Of a DNA stretch of 64,000 bases, positions 45,781 to 55,547 are shown piece by piece. Source of the DNA: an uncultured Paracoccaceae bacterium (GTDB lineage Bacteria; Pseudomonadota; Alphaproteobacteria; Rhodobacterales; Rhodobacteraceae); assembly GCA_947496535.1 (NCBI GenBank), contig CANMDE010000001.1:496001-560000 (forward strand), in the 5' to 3' direction. The stretch's first letter is position 1, and each line of letters opens with the position of its first letter. The position numbers and the translations under genes were made by a program. The notes beneath the pieces were generated by a model that saw nothing but the letters and a program-made list of their open reading frames with translations, did not search any database and was not told the origin of the DNA.

Positions 45781-46923
45781 ATGAGACAGCAGCGAGCGTT
45801 CGGTACCATTGCGGCATGCTGCATCGCAGCACTTTCGACCAACCCAAGTTTTGCGCATCACGGCGTCAACGGCCAGTTCGACACCAGCCAAGAGATCGAA
45901 GTCAGTGGTGTCGTGACTGGCATCAGATTGGTGAACCCACATTCCTATGTCTATTTTGATGTGACCAATGACGCCGGCGAAGTTGAAGAATGGAGATGCG
46001 AGCTGAGTTCGGGGAGCTTGCTCAAGCGGAAAGGCTGGTCGGCTGAGATGTTCGCCGACGGCACCGAGATTACGATCAACGGTGGACCGGCCCGCAACGA
46101 GGACTATGCCTGTTACACTGAAACTATCACATTTTCCGATGGCAGAACGATTGGGCGCAACGACGAGTTGGACGATGATGGTGCAGCTGTCGTGCCGCCT
46201 CGGGAGCTGACGCTGGATGATGGCGTGACCCCGAATATCAGCGGCAATTGGGTCGCGGAACGGATGGAAAGGCCGTCGCGTGGTGGCGGCGATGGCCCAC
46301 CCCCTGGCGCTGAAGGTGCGGGTGGCCGACCTCCCAGGGCTGAGGGCGCAGGTGGTCCGCCACCGGGTGCCGAAGGCGCGGGTGCTCCCTCCCTTGTTGA
46401 ACTGACCGAGGCAGGTGCTGCAGCGGTCGAGGGTTATGAGCGCGAGGACAACCCACGGTTCCACTGTCAGGCGACCAATATCATTCTTGATTGGTGGTTC
46501 GACCAGATGGTGAACACTATTGAACAGACCGAGGACACGATCACGCTAACCTACGGTTTCATGGATATCGTCCGCACCATTCACCTTGATATGGATGCGC
46601 ATCCCGATGACATCACGCCCAGCCGGGCGGGGCATTCCATCGGGAAGTGGGAAGACGGTGTGCTGGTCGTTGATACGATTGGATTTGACGACGGATATAT
46701 TGTGGCCCCGCCGGTCCCTAACGGTGCGGCCAAGAACAGCCCTGAGCTTCACATCGTCGAACGATTTACTGTGAGTGAGGACGGCACGACGCTGACACGG
46801 GAATATGTTGCCGATGATCCGCTTTACATGGTCGGAACCTATTCGGGCGAGGACACTGTGAACCTGACCGATGCGAGTTTCGAGCCTTACAATTGCGACG
46901 ACTTAACCGGCGATACTTACTGA
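45781..46923 (+). CDS. DUF6152-type exported protein with Gly-Pro repeats
   Basis: The 380-residue product has a signal peptide (ending NPSFA) followed by HHGVNGQFDTSQEIEVSGVV, the hallmark start of DUF6152 proteins, then a small beta domain (NPHSYVYFDVTNDAGEVEEW). A low-complexity linker of three 10-residue repeats (PPGAEGAGGR, PPRAEGAGGP, PPGAEGAGAP; 46300-46389) precedes a C-terminal domain with DGVLVVDTIGFDDGYIV and ERFTVSEDGTTLTREYVADDPLY. Many such proteins accompany metal- or redox-related genes, but the function is unknown. AAGGAG precedes the ATG. Confidence 0.75.
   Translation: MRQQRAFGTIAACCIAALSTNPSFAHHGVNGQFDTSQEIEVSGVVTGIRLVNPHSYVYFDVTNDAGEVEEWRCELSSGSLLKRKGWSAEMFADGTEITINGGPARNEDYACYTETITFSDGRTIGRNDELDDDGAAVVPPRELTLDDGVTPNISGNWVAERMERPSRGGGDGPPPGAEGAGGRPPRAEGAGGPPPGAEGAGAPSLVELTEAGAAAVEGYEREDNPRFHCQATNIILDWWFDQMVNTIEQTEDTITLTYGFMDIVRTIHLDMDAHPDDITPSRAGHSIGKWEDGVLVVDTIGFDDGYIVAPPVPNGAAKNSPELHIVERFTVSEDGTTLTREYVADDPLYMVGTYSGEDTVNLTDASFEPYNCDDLTGDTY
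46300..46389 (+). repeat. three in-frame 30-bp repeats
   Basis: Three 30-base units within the DUF6152 gene encode PPGAEGAGGR, PPRAEGAGGP and PPGAEGAGAP. Codon differences between units show they are not very recent; copy number could still vary between strains. Confidence 0.75.
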
Positions 46924-47021
46924 TGTGATGCAGGTTGCGGCGCCGGACAGCTGCGACCAGCGTTAAGGATTTTGTTGCTCGTAGCCGCTGCCTTTCGACA
47001 ATTCCCGTGGGTTGACACCCA

Positions 47022-47050
47022 CCCTACCGTCGTTGGGTAGGGCTCTTTTG
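47022..47050 (+). terminator. Rho-independent terminator
   Basis: CCCTACC (47022-47028) pairs with GGTAGGG (47036-47042) over a seven-base loop, followed by CTCTTTT. It lies about 100 bases after the DUF6152 stop and before the MFS gene. Confidence 0.7.
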
Positions 47051-47099
47051 CTTCTCATCGGTACTCGCCAAGGGTCTGAAATGGGCGTAATGCAAGGTG

Positions 47100-48329
47100 A
47101 TGAAAACCGTTCACCTTGAAGATGCCTACACTCTGCCGTTTTGGCGCAGGCCGACAGCCTTGCTGTTTGTCATGGCTATTGCCATGCCTGTGGCGTTTTC
47201 GACCTGGATGGCGCTGATCAACAACTTTGTTGTTGAGGTGGCCCAGTTTGACGGCTCTGACATTGGGTGGCTGCATACGGTTCGCGAGATACCCGGATTT
47301 TTTGCCATCGGCGTTATTGCCCTGATCATCTTCATTCGCGAGCAGGTGCTGGGGCTTGTGTCATTGATCCTGCTGGGCGTTGCTACGGCAGTCACGGCCC
47401 AATTCCCCACGATGGGTGGAATTTTGACGATAACCATGCTGTCGTCCATCGGGTTTCACTATTACGAGACGGTCAATCAGTCGTTGCAGCTGCAATGGTT
47501 GGAAAAGGACCGTGCGCCGCAGATGCTGGGGTGGCTGATCTCGGCAGGTGCCGCCGCGACGATTGTGATTTATGTGCTGATTGTCATGCTCTGGGAGGCG
47601 CTGGATCTGAGCTTTTCCATCGTTTATTGGCTCTCTGGCGGTTTTACCGCGTTGGTGGCGCTGCTTTGTCTGCTGATCTATCCGCAATTTGAAACGCCGC
47701 ATCCGCAGCTCAAGACCATGGTGCTGCGCCGTCGCTACTGGCTTTATTATGCGTTGCAGTTCATGTCGGGTGCGCGCCGTCAGATATTCATCGTTTTTGC
47801 CGGTTTTATGATGGTGGAGCGGTTCGGCTATAAGGTCGATGAGATCACGCAACTGTTTCTGGCGACGCTGATTATCAACATGATCGCGGCCCCGTTTCTG
47901 GGTAAACTGGTTGCCGTGTTTGGCGAACGCCGGGCGCTGATCGTGGAGTATGTGGGTCTTTGCTGCGTGTTCTTTGCCTATGCGGGGATCTACTATTTTG
48001 AATGGGGTGTTGTGCTGGCGGCGGTGCTTTATGTGGTGAACCACCTGTTTTTCTCTCTGGCGCTGGCCATCAAGACTTATTTTCAGAAGATCGCGGACCC
48101 GCAGGATATCGCACCGACCGCCGCTGTGGCCTTTACGATCAACCATATCGCGGCCGTCTTCCTGCCGGTGCTGTTGGGGTATTTGTGGCTGCAATCGCCG
48201 GGTCTGGTGTTTCTGGCGGCTGCTGGGATGGCGATTGTTTCCCTCTTGCTGTCGTTGCTGATCCCGCGTCATCCAGCACGGGGAAACGAAACCTTGGTGC
48301 GTACCGGGGCGCTGGCCCCGGCGGAGTGA
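47100..48329 (+). CDS. MFS transporter
   Basis: The 409-residue inner-membrane protein has 12 predicted helices. The loop RRRYWLYYALQFMSGARRQIF and the segment FLGKLVAVFGERRALIVEYVG, a late version of the MFS G-x-L-a-D-r-x-G-r-(R/K) motif, identify the superfamily. The substrate is not predictable. The ATG at 47100 follows AAGG; the frame opens one codon earlier with GTG. It ends close to the convergent gene at 48336. Confidence 0.85.
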   Translation: MKTVHLEDAYTLPFWRRPTALLFVMAIAMPVAFSTWMALINNFVVEVAQFDGSDIGWLHTVREIPGFFAIGVIALIIFIREQVLGLVSLILLGVATAVTAQFPTMGGILTITMLSSIGFHYYETVNQSLQLQWLEKDRAPQMLGWLISAGAAATIVIYVLIVMLWEALDLSFSIVYWLSGGFTALVALLCLLIYPQFETPHPQLKTMVLRRRYWLYYALQFMSGARRQIFIVFAGFMMVERFGYKVDEITQLFLATLIINMIAAPFLGKLVAVFGERRALIVEYVGLCCVFFAYAGIYYFEWGVVLAAVLYVVNHLFFSLALAIKTYFQKIADPQDIAPTAAVAFTINHIAAVFLPVLLGYLWLQSPGLVFLAAAGMAIVSLLLSLLIPRHPARGNETLVRTGALAPAE

Positions 48330-48335
48330 AGTTGT

Positions 48336-48767
48336 CTAGCCGCTTGATCTTTGCTTGATCCGTTGGGTGACGGTCATCGCGACAACAAGAATGATAAATG
48401 CCAGAACGAGGTTGCCCAAGCTGAACCAGAGCGTCATGGCGTAGAGATAAACAACGGCGTTGAGAAGGCCCCAGATAGCCTCTGGGGCAATCACCACGAT
48501 GTTCAGTATGCCCACCACAAGCGAAATCGCAGCCGGTACAAGTGCGATCACGAGTATGCTGGTCACAGCGCAGTAAGCGCGCTCTCCCAAGCGCATGGGA
48601 CGGTATTCTGTCCTGATGAATTGCAATGCGCCGAGGATCCCAGCGACCGCATAGGGGATAAATGATGATCCTGCGGGTAGGCCGATCGTGATCAGTGAAT
48701 CCAGCAGTCGCATAAAGTAGCTGAGGATGAATTGGGTGAATGAGACAACAATGATTGTTCCAAGCAT
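48336..48767 (-). CDS. small integral membrane protein, ABZJ_00895-like
   Basis: The 143-residue product (from MLGTIIVVSFTQFILSYFM) has four predicted membrane helices with FIPYAVAGILGALQFI in the second, a pattern seen in ABZJ_00895-type proteins of unknown function. The ATG at 48767 is chosen because AAAAAGGAG lies six bases upstream; an earlier start would add a 41-residue soluble leader. Confidence 0.6.
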   Translation of the reverse strand: MLGTIIVVSFTQFILSYFMRLLDSLITIGLPAGSSFIPYAVAGILGALQFIRTEYRPMRLGERAYCAVTSILVIALVPAAISLVVGILNIVVIAPEAIWGLLNAVVYLYAMTLWFSLGNLVLAFIILVVAMTVTQRIKQRSSG

Positions 48768-49075
48768 GGAGACTCCTTTTTGGGAGGGCAGACCGGGGGC
48801 CGCCCTTGGTGAATTATTTGGTAAGAAGGAAGCGACGCTAGCTGGGTGCGTCGTTGAATATGCTAGGGACTTTTGGGATAGCGTAGACAAGGCTGGGTCT
48901 TGGAGCCCGTTCTGAAAACCGCCTATCCGAAATGTAAATAAATGTCAGCATATATGACCTAAATGGGTATTGTTTGACTAATTACAAGTCCGTGATCGCA
49001 AAATATATGTCAGACGCTCTATTGGTCCGGTGGCGGTGTCGCGCTATTTATGGTGCTAGAAAAGGAGCCTGCCTG
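48768..49075. other. divergent promoter region
   Basis: These 308 bases lie between the membrane protein gene and msrA, transcribed away from each other. They should contain both promoters. No operator or RNA is recognised. Confidence 0.45.
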
Positions 49076-49726
49076 ATGTTTTTCCTGAACCGTGCGAAGT
49101 CTGAAATGGTTGACCCTTCCAATGCCTTGCCTGGCCGCCCTGCGCCGATCCCGACAGCGGATCAGCACTTTGTGTTCGGTACGCCGCTGATGGCTGATGT
49201 CCCTGACGCTATGGAAGAAGCCATGTTTGGTATGGGCTGTTTCTGGGGCGTTGAGAGGATGTTCTGGAAGCTGGACGGCGTCGTGTCTACCATGGTTGGC
49301 TATGCTGGTGGGTATACTCCGAACCCGACATATGAAGAAGTCTGTACCGGCAAGACTGGCCACAATGAGGTGGTGCGCGTCGTCTATGACCCGACGATCA
49401 TATCCTATGATCAATTGCTACAGGTGTTCTGGGAAGGTCACGACCCGACCCAGGGAATGCGTCAGGGTAATGATGCCGGCACGCAGTATCGTTCGGGCAT
49501 TTATAACTATTCCGAGGCACAGAAGGTTGCAGCGGAGATATCACAGGCTGCATTCGCGCCTCGGCTAACTGAAGCGGGTTATGGCGCGATTACAACCGAA
49601 GTTCTGGATGCGCCGCTGTTCTACTTTGCTGAGGATTATCACCAGCAATATCTGGCAAAGAATCCCAACGGTTATTGTGGGATTGGCGGGACCGGCGTGA
49701 CATGCCCGATTGGTGTGGGTGTCTAG
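49076..49726 (+). CDS. msrA: peptide-methionine (S)-S-oxide reductase
   Basis: The 216-residue enzyme repairs S-methionine sulfoxide. The catalytic motif [13 protein letters not shown] is present with its Cys. [50 protein letters not shown] and the C-terminal [16 protein letters not shown] with candidate resolving cysteines follow. The ATG at 49076 ([11 protein letters not shown]) gives the usual length for the MsrA group with a 40-residue N-extension; the frame is open further upstream without a ribosome site. Confidence 0.94.
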   Translation: MFFLNRAKSEMVDPSNALPGRPAPIPTADQHFVFGTPLMADVPDAMEEAMFGMGCFWGVERMFWKLDGVVSTMVGYAGGYTPNPTYEEVCTGKTGHNEVVRVVYDPTIISYDQLLQVFWEGHDPTQGMRQGNDAGTQYRSGIYNYSEAQKVAAEISQAAFAPRLTEAGYGAITTEVLDAPLFYFAEDYHQQYLAKNPNGYCGIGGTGVTCPIGVGV

Positions 49727-49822
49727 GCGTTTCATCCAGTGTGATGTGTTCAGTGCCGTCCCCACCAAGGGGGGTGGATTCGTCGACGATGATCGTAGCG
49801 CGTTTAGTGGGACCGTTGATCT

Positions 49823-50557
49823 GTGATCGTCAACTTTCTGTCCCACACGGTGCTGCTGCCGGTATTGCTTGCCCAGGCCGTCTATGTGCGGTCGCGGGTG
49901 TTGATCCTGCCGGAACCGGAGGGTGATCGCAGGGGGGTGGTTGGCGACGGGCCGTTGTTGCGTGTTTTGATACTTGGAGATTCCTCTGCGGCGGGTGTCG
50001 GTGTTGAAACTCAGGATTCCGCTTTGCTGGGACAAATGGCGCAGCGTCTGTCTGATGTGGCCCGTGTTGACTACGAGTTGGTGGCCGAGACGGGTGCCAA
50101 GACGTCGCAGGCGCTTTCATGGCTCGATGAAATACCGGTCAAGACTTACGACGTGGTGGTGCTTGCCCTTGGTGTCAACGATGTCACCAAGGCAGTACCG
50201 CTGCGCCGTTGGCTCGCACTGCAACGCCGATTGATGGATCGGTTGGAGGCGGACTTTGGCGCGCGTAAGGTGATTGTGTCTGGTCTGCCGCCAATGGGGC
50301 AGTTTCCGCTGTTGCCGCAACCGTTGCGCTGGGCGATGGGGCGCCGGGCCCAGTGGTTTGACGATCATCTGGAACGGCTGCTTGCGACGAGGCCAGCCTG
50401 TGCGCCGGTGAAGATTGATCTTGGTCTGAATGATAAGAATATGTCGGCCGACGGGTTTCATCCCGGGCATGAAGTTTATGCTGCATGGGCAGAGGAGATC
50501 TGCCAGATCATTTTGCGAGACCCCGCGTTGCTTGACCCCGCTGGAGGCAGGGCCTAA
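49823..50557 (+). CDS. SGNH/GDSL-type hydrolase
   Basis: The 244-residue product has a hydrophobic N-terminus (VNFLSHTVLLPVLLAQAVYV) that could be a membrane anchor, then SGNH blocks: VLILGDSSAAGVG with the nucleophilic Ser, AETGAKTSQ with Gly, LALGVNDVTK with the Asn, and SADGFHPGHEVYA with the catalytic Asp-x-x-His. It is an esterase or acyl-hydrolase of unknown substrate. The start is GTG at 49823. Confidence 0.87.
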   Translation: MIVNFLSHTVLLPVLLAQAVYVRSRVLILPEPEGDRRGVVGDGPLLRVLILGDSSAAGVGVETQDSALLGQMAQRLSDVARVDYELVAETGAKTSQALSWLDEIPVKTYDVVVLALGVNDVTKAVPLRRWLALQRRLMDRLEADFGARKVIVSGLPPMGQFPLLPQPLRWAMGRRAQWFDDHLERLLATRPACAPVKIDLGLNDKNMSADGFHPGHEVYAAWAEEICQIILRDPALLDPAGGRA

Positions 50558-50586
50558 CGGGGGGCGTCCCTTATAAGGCCTGCATC

Positions 50587-51456
50587 ATGATTACCTATTC
50601 TGCATTGACGACGGTTGCGGGCGAAGACACTGCCTATAAGCTTGCGGACGCTCTCGAAGGATTGGAGCCGGAACCCACCGGTGTTGGTGTGTTCGAGATT
50701 GAGGACGGGTCAGGGCTTTGGGAGGTTGCGGCCTATTTCATCGAAACCCCTGATGCAGGAGCGTTGGCCGTCTTGTCGGCCCTGCATGGTGGCAAACCAT
50801 TTGCCATATCAGACATACCGGATCAGGACTGGGTGTCGAAGGTTCAACGGGAACTTGCCCCGGTCACGGCTGGGCGGTTCTTTGTCTATGGCTCGCATGA
50901 TGCGGAGAAGGTGCCAGCCGATGCTGTGCCCCTGTTGATCGACGCCGCTATGGCCTTTGGTACCGGGCATCACGGCACAACTTTGGGGTGCTTGCAGGCG
51001 TTTGACGCCCTGCTGGTCGACGGATTTGCCGGGGATCGGATCGCTGATATCGGCTGTGGCACGGCTGTTTTGGCAATGGCGGCGGCCCTTGTGCTACCCG
51101 CCAAGATTGTGGCGAGCGATATCGATCCGGTTGCCATTGATGTGGCGCAGGCCAATTTGGAAGCCAACGACCTTACCGGGCGCGTGGAGTGTTTTGTCGG
51201 TGCGGGTTTTGACGCGCCGGGTCTGGCAGACTTTGGCCCTTTTGATCTTGTCTTTGCGAACATTCTGAAAGGCCCGCTGCTGGCTCTTGCACCTGATATG
51301 GCGGCTCATGTCGCGACAGGTGGTCGAGTGATTCTCTCAGGCATTTTGAATGAACAAGCTGACGAAGTTGTGAAAGTTTATCGCCAAATTGGCTTTAATC
51401 TACTGCAAAGAAACCAGATTGTTGAATGGACGACCCTCACTTTGGCAAAAGATTAG
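50587..51456 (+). CDS. prmA: ribosomal protein L11 methyltransferase
   Basis: The 289-residue protein trimethylates L11. It has an N-terminal substrate-recognition domain, a linker, and an AdoMet domain with MAFGTGHHGTTLGCLQ (about 118-133), DIGCGTAVLAMAAAL and VFANILKGPLLALAPDM, which includes the family's N-(I/L)-L motif. The overall length is normal. Confidence 0.93.
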   Translation: MITYSALTTVAGEDTAYKLADALEGLEPEPTGVGVFEIEDGSGLWEVAAYFIETPDAGALAVLSALHGGKPFAISDIPDQDWVSKVQRELAPVTAGRFFVYGSHDAEKVPADAVPLLIDAAMAFGTGHHGTTLGCLQAFDALLVDGFAGDRIADIGCGTAVLAMAAALVLPAKIVASDIDPVAIDVAQANLEANDLTGRVECFVGAGFDAPGLADFGPFDLVFANILKGPLLALAPDMAAHVATGGRVILSGILNEQADEVVKVYRQIGFNLLQRNQIVEWTTLTLAKD

Positions 51457-51566
51457 CGAATTTTGGGTTATTTGTCGCCGAGCCATCACAATTGCCTTGT
51501 TTCAGACACAAAATTTGAACACATTAAGATTATTAGGGTTGGGGGACTTTAATAGTGGAGCGTACT

Positions 51567-51917
51567 ATGGCGCAAGCTGGTGTACCATTTGATAAAAGAT
51601 TAAAGCGTATTGTTCGCCGTCACGATAAGATGGCAAATGGTGTGGTGAGGACAGTCGGTTCTGACGGTCTGATCGTTGCGCGTCCGCGCTCTTACACACC
51701 AAGATTTCCGCTGAAAGGAATTTTGCTTTTGGTGGTCGTCGGGTTCCTGTTCAAAGGGTTCCTGTTTGCTGGCATGGGTGCGGAAACTTACAACAGCCGG
51801 GTTGGTCTGCTGCTTCAGGGATCAACGGTTGAAAAAGTGGGTGCGTGGTTCCTGCAAGCTGATCCGGCGACCGTCTATATCGGTGAAACGATTTCTTCGG
51901 TTCTCCCACAGTCGTAA
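51567..51917 (+). CDS. hypothetical membrane protein
   Basis: The 116-residue product has a basic N-terminus (DKRLKRIVRRHDKMANG), one membrane helix at about 50-72 (LKGILLLVVVGFLFKGFLFAGM) and a short periplasmic part. The family is not recognised. The ATG at 51567 has GGAG at good spacing; an in-frame GTG lies 12 bases earlier. A terminator follows. Confidence 0.65.
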   Translation: MAQAGVPFDKRLKRIVRRHDKMANGVVRTVGSDGLIVARPRSYTPRFPLKGILLLVVVGFLFKGFLFAGMGAETYNSRVGLLLQGSTVEKVGAWFLQADPATVYIGETISSVLPQS

Positions 51918-51935
51918 TTTAACGATCTGGAATAC

Positions 51936-51975
51936 AAAAAAGTCCGCGTCCGGTTCCCCGGGCGCGGACTTTTTA
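51936..51975 (+). terminator. Rho-independent terminator
   Basis: AAGTCCGCG pairs with CGCGGACTT (51940-51948 and 51963-51971), followed by TTTT; the left flank AAAAAA makes it bidirectional. It lies 19 bases after the stop of the 116-residue protein and downstream of the convergent DUF1127 gene. Confidence 0.88.
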
Positions 51976-52053
51976 TGAGTGGTCGACTTTTTAGAGAGTG
52001 GCGGGTGGTGTTCTTTGCCTTTGTTCAGGCCATTTTGCCGGACGGGGGACGTT

Positions 52054-52245
52054 TTACAGGTTGTGAATGTCCGATGGTGTGAGGCCGATATCTTCCAGCT
52101 CTCTTGTTGTGAGTTTTGACAGTGCGTTGCGGGTCTTGCGCGTATCATTCCACATTGCGAAAGACTGCATCATTTCAGTGATGCGCCCAGCAACACTTGA
52201 TCCGACGTGGGTTGGTTGTGCGGTAGTCGTTTGAAAAGTGGCCAT
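52054..52245 (-). CDS. DUF1127 (YjiS-like) protein
   Basis: The 63-residue product ends in the DUF1127 motif RNALSKLTTRELEDIGLTPSDI. Small DUF1127 proteins are arginine-rich regulators linked to RNA turnover and phosphate/carbon metabolism in alphaproteobacteria. The ATG at 52245 (MATFQTTTAQ) is taken because ACGAGG stands close upstream; the longer frame adds 18 residues. Confidence 0.85.
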   Translation of the reverse strand: MATFQTTTAQPTHVGSSVAGRITEMMQSFAMWNDTRKTRNALSKLTTRELEDIGLTPSDIHNL

Positions 52246-52540
52246 GCCTCGTATCCTTGTTCTTGCTGCGCTGCAGCGAAATTGCTTTGTACCCCGCATT
52301 TAGGGTGCTTTGCATGATGCGACCAGCGCTGTTTCTGCAAGGGTCCTATGTGTTTTCAGAATGCCTTTTGAATTTGCAAGTGCGTTAAAAATTGCACTAA
52401 ATTTAAGCAAATTGGAGCGTGGTTCTTTTCAATATTTGCCTTGCCAGGCGGTTTTGAATGACCATCGCACAGAAAGTGCCTTGGTCTTTGTTCGCGTTTT
52501 GTGCTACCGCTTTGAAAGAACAAGAACAATGAGGCAGTGC

Positions 52541-53047
52541 ATGCGCGTTTTGGGGATCGATCCGGGGCTTCGCAATATGGGCTGGGGCGTGATTGATGTG
52601 GCGGGCAGCCGTTTGTCGCATGTGGCCAATGGGGTTTGTCATTCCGTAGGGGATGATTTGGCGGGGCGGCTTTTGTCTTTGCATGATCAATTGACCGCGA
52701 TGATTGCGGAATATCTGCCTCATGTTGCGGCGGTGGAGCAGACATTCGTGAATAAGGATGGCGCGGGCACGTTGAAACTGGGTCAAGCGCGTGGGATTGC
52801 GATGCTGGTGCCTGCGCAGGCGGGGCTGCCCATTGGGGAATATGCGCCGAATGCCGTGAAAAAGGCGGTGGTTGGTGTCGGCCACGCCGAGAAGCAGCAG
52901 GTGGATCATATGGTTCGGTTGCAGCTGCCCGGCGTAAAGATTGCTGGGGCAGACGCAGCGGACGCGCTTGCGATTGCGATTTGTCATGCACACCATGTGC
53001 AATCAGCGGGAACATTGTCGGCAGCATTGGCGAGGGCCGGGGCGTGA
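52541..53047 (+). CDS. ruvC: crossover junction endodeoxyribonuclease RuvC
   Basis: The 168-residue nuclease resolves Holliday junctions. The start [18 protein letters not shown] has the first catalytic Asp, [12 protein letters not shown] has the Glu, and the [16 protein letters not shown] end has the Asp pair. The ATG at 52541 has GAGG six bases upstream; an ATG four codons earlier is less well placed. The stop overlaps the ruvA GTG start by four bases. Confidence 0.94.
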   Translation: MRVLGIDPGLRNMGWGVIDVAGSRLSHVANGVCHSVGDDLAGRLLSLHDQLTAMIAEYLPHVAAVEQTFVNKDGAGTLKLGQARGIAMLVPAQAGLPIGEYAPNAVKKAVVGVGHAEKQQVDHMVRLQLPGVKIAGADAADALAIAICHAHHVQSAGTLSAALARAGA

Positions 53048-53694
53048 TTGGCAAGATCGCGGGGCGGTTGGAATACCGCAGCAACGATCATGTACTGATC
53101 GATGTGCGCGGCGTTGGCTATGTGATTTACGTGTCTGACAGGGTCATGGCCGGGTTGCCAGGAAATGGTGAGGCGTTAGCGCTTTATACCGATCTTTTGG
53201 TTCGCGAGGATAACCTACAGCTGTTCGGGTTCACGACCTTGGTTGAGAAGGAGTGGCATCGATTGCTGATGTCCGTGCAGGGGATCGGAGCGAAGGCATC
53301 GATGGCTATCTTGGGCACACTTGGGGCCGATGGGGTCAGCCGGGCGATTGCGCTGGGTGATGCGCCAGCCGTTGCGCGGGCTAAGGGCGTGGGCCCCAAA
53401 ACGGCGCAACGGGTGATAATTGAGTTGAAGGACAAAGCGCCCGGCGTGATGGCGATGGGGGCGGGCCCCGCTGTGGATGAGGTGATTGAGACGGAAGCAT
53501 CAGAGCCGGTCCGGCGTGTGGCCACGCCAAGAAGCAACCCCGCGCAAGCAGAAGCTTTGTCGGCCTTGGGGAATCTGGGCTATGCGCCCGGCGATGCAGC
53601 CGGTGCGGTGGCCGAAGCTGCGGGTACTGACCCTGACGCCGATACACCCGCGCTAATCCGTGCAGCCTTGAAGCTGCTGGCACCGAAAGGGTAG
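53044..53694 (+). CDS. ruvA: Holliday junction branch migration protein RuvA
   Basis: The 216-residue product has an OB-fold N-terminus ([25 protein letters not shown]), two HhH motifs ([14 protein letters not shown] and [19 protein letters not shown]), and the C-terminal RuvB-contact domain ([16 protein letters not shown]). It starts at a GTG overlapping the ruvC stop (GTGA). Confidence 0.95.
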   Translation: MIGKIAGRLEYRSNDHVLIDVRGVGYVIYVSDRVMAGLPGNGEALALYTDLLVREDNLQLFGFTTLVEKEWHRLLMSVQGIGAKASMAILGTLGADGVSRAIALGDAPAVARAKGVGPKTAQRVIIELKDKAPGVMAMGAGPAVDEVIETEASEPVRRVATPRSNPAQAEALSALGNLGYAPGDAAGAVAEAAGTDPDADTPALIRAALKLLAPKG

Positions 53695-53742
53695 GGTGGT
53701 GCGCTCATCCGGCCCTCCGGGTCGTCTTCGCTGGAGATTGCT

Positions 53743-54762
53743 GTGACCGAACCTGATCCCGTCATGCGCCCGGAGCCCTTGGCCGAGGATAGTGATCGCG
53801 CATTGCGCCCCCAGAGTTTGGATGAATTTATTGGTCAGCGTGAGGCGAGGGCCAATCTGAAAGTGTTTATCGAGAGCGCGAGGCGGCGGGGCGAGGCGAT
53901 GGATCACACGCTTTTCCATGGTCCCCCCGGTTTGGGGAAGACCACGCTCGCCCAGATCATGGCGCGGGAGTTGGGAGTGAACTTTCGTATGACCTCTGGC
54001 CCGGTGCTGGCAAAGGCCGGGGACCTGGCCGCGATCCTGACCAATCTTGAAGCGCGGGATGTGCTTTTCATTGATGAGATTCACCGGTTGAATCCGGCAG
54101 TCGAGGAGGTGCTTTATCCCGCACTTGAAGATTTTGAGCTGGATCTGGTGATCGGCGAAGGTCCTGCTGCGCGGACGGTGCGGATTGAGTTGCAGCCCTT
54201 TACCCTTGTGGGGGCCACGACCCGGATGGGGTTGCTGACGACGCCGTTGCGGGACCGGTTTGGTATTCCGACACGGTTGGAGTTTTATACCGAAGATGAA
54301 TTGCACGAAATCGTCACCCGCGGTGCGCGCTTGATGGGTGCGCCTGCTTCGGATGATGGCGCGCGCGAGATTGCGCGGCGTGCGCGCGGCACGCCTCGGA
54401 TTGCGGGGCGGTTGCTGCGCCGCGTTGTGGATTTTGCGATTGTTGAAGGGGATGGAACCGTGACGCTGCAGATTGCAGATCGCGCATTGACGCGCCTGGG
54501 TGTCGATCATCTGGGATTGGATAATGCCGACCGACGGTATCTGCGTTTGATTGCTGAGAGTTATGGCGGAGGCCCGGTGGGTGTAGAGACGATGTCAGCG
54601 GCTTTGTCGGAAAGTCGGGACAGCCTTGAGGACGTGATTGAGCCCTATTTGTTGCAGAAAGGGCTGATCCAGCGGACACCTCGCGGCCGGATGCTGGCGC
54701 AGGCCGCTTGGGCGCATTTGGGGATTGCGCCGCCAAAGTCGCAGACGGATTTGTTTGAGTGA
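53743..54762 (+). CDS. ruvB: Holliday junction branch migration ATPase RuvB
   Basis: The 339-residue AAA+ motor has [19 protein letters not shown], Walker [10 protein letters not shown], Walker B FIDEIHRL, sensor [10 protein letters not shown], the arginine finger region PLRDRFGI, and a winged-helix C-terminus ([17 protein letters not shown]). It starts at GTG with GGAG upstream. It is the third gene of the ruvCAB block. Confidence 0.97.
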   Translation: MTEPDPVMRPEPLAEDSDRALRPQSLDEFIGQREARANLKVFIESARRRGEAMDHTLFHGPPGLGKTTLAQIMARELGVNFRMTSGPVLAKAGDLAAILTNLEARDVLFIDEIHRLNPAVEEVLYPALEDFELDLVIGEGPAARTVRIELQPFTLVGATTRMGLLTTPLRDRFGIPTRLEFYTEDELHEIVTRGARLMGAPASDDGAREIARRARGTPRIAGRLLRRVVDFAIVEGDGTVTLQIADRALTRLGVDHLGLDNADRRYLRLIAESYGGGPVGVETMSAALSESRDSLEDVIEPYLLQKGLIQRTPRGRMLAQAAWAHLGIAPPKSQTDLFE

Positions 54763-54799
54763 GATATCGGATGCCTCCGGCGGGAGTTTTGGTACCAAG

Positions 54800-55426
54800 A
54801 TGAAGATGGAACTTGAGCAGTTATTCACCCGCTCGGACGGCGCATATGTGTTTGCCCGATGGGGCCGCCCGATTGTGCCGGTGGTGTTTGGGGTGGATGA
54901 TGCATCGCTTGCCGTGTTCAAGGGAGCGATCGAGGCAACTGTTGCATTGGCCAATCATCAGATGGCTGAGACGGACCCGGAGCTGGGCGCTAATCTGATG
55001 GTGTTCTTCTGTCAGGACTGGGCAGAGCTGCCAGAGGTGCCGCATCTGGACAGTCTCGTGCCTGATCTGGGGCCATTGGTCGCAAAGCTACAAAAGGCGG
55101 ATGCGAACCAGTACCGGATTTTCCGGTTTGATGAAGCGGGAAGCATTCGCGCGGCGTTCGTGTTTTTGCGGATGGATGATCATTTGGCGGCGGTGGCTGC
55201 GGATACTCTGGCGCTGTCGCAGGCCGTGCAGACGATCCTTTTATGGTCGGATATGGCGTTTGATGAGACCCCGCCACTTGCCATGATTGACGGTAAAGCT
55301 GTGTTGCGCCCCGAGATCGCGGATGTGATCCGGGCGGCTTATGATCCGGTGATGCCTGTGGCGGCCACGGATGCCAGCCATGCATTAAGATTGGGTGCGC
55401 GGGTCGGGGCAATGCGACATGGATGA
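54800..55426 (+). CDS. conserved hypothetical protein
   Basis: No family is recognised. The 208-residue product has a mixed alpha/beta sequence with YVFARWGRPIVPVVFGVDD near the N-terminus and a central VFFCQDWAELPEVP, and no signal or membrane segment. It is placed between ruvB and ybgC. The ATG at 54800 is used; a second lies two codons later, and ribosome sites are weak for both. Its stop overlaps a 42-codon frame by eight bases. Confidence 0.7.
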   Translation: MKMELEQLFTRSDGAYVFARWGRPIVPVVFGVDDASLAVFKGAIEATVALANHQMAETDPELGANLMVFFCQDWAELPEVPHLDSLVPDLGPLVAKLQKADANQYRIFRFDEAGSIRAAFVFLRMDDHLAAVAADTLALSQAVQTILLWSDMAFDETPPLAMIDGKAVLRPEIADVIRAAYDPVMPVAATDASHALRLGARVGAMRHG

Positions 55427-55547
55427 ATGGCAAGATTTTGTCTTGGTTGCGGAAGCCGCGTTTAATGTCACCGGGCTTGAGACGATCCATCACGGTGAGG
55501 TGGAGGTCTATCGTTCGTATCATTGTGGGGGCATGGTTGTGCCATGA
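55419..55547 (+). CDS. small ORF coupled to ybgC
   Basis: A 42-residue frame (MDEWQDFVLVAEAAFNVTGL, then ETIHHGEVEVYRSYHCGGMV) starts eight bases before the end of the 208-residue protein gene and ends with its stop overlapping the ybgC start (ATGA). Overlap on both sides is typical of translationally coupled real genes. The product is acidic with an His-His and one Cys. No family is recognised. Confidence 0.5.
   Translation: MDEWQDFVLVAEAAFNVTGLETIHHGEVEVYRSYHCGGMVVP

Noticed and set aside
47361..48272. 303-codon minus-strand frame antisense to the MFS transporter
   Set aside because: Rich in His, Gln and Arg without hydrophobic core or motif; it is the reverse of membrane helices.
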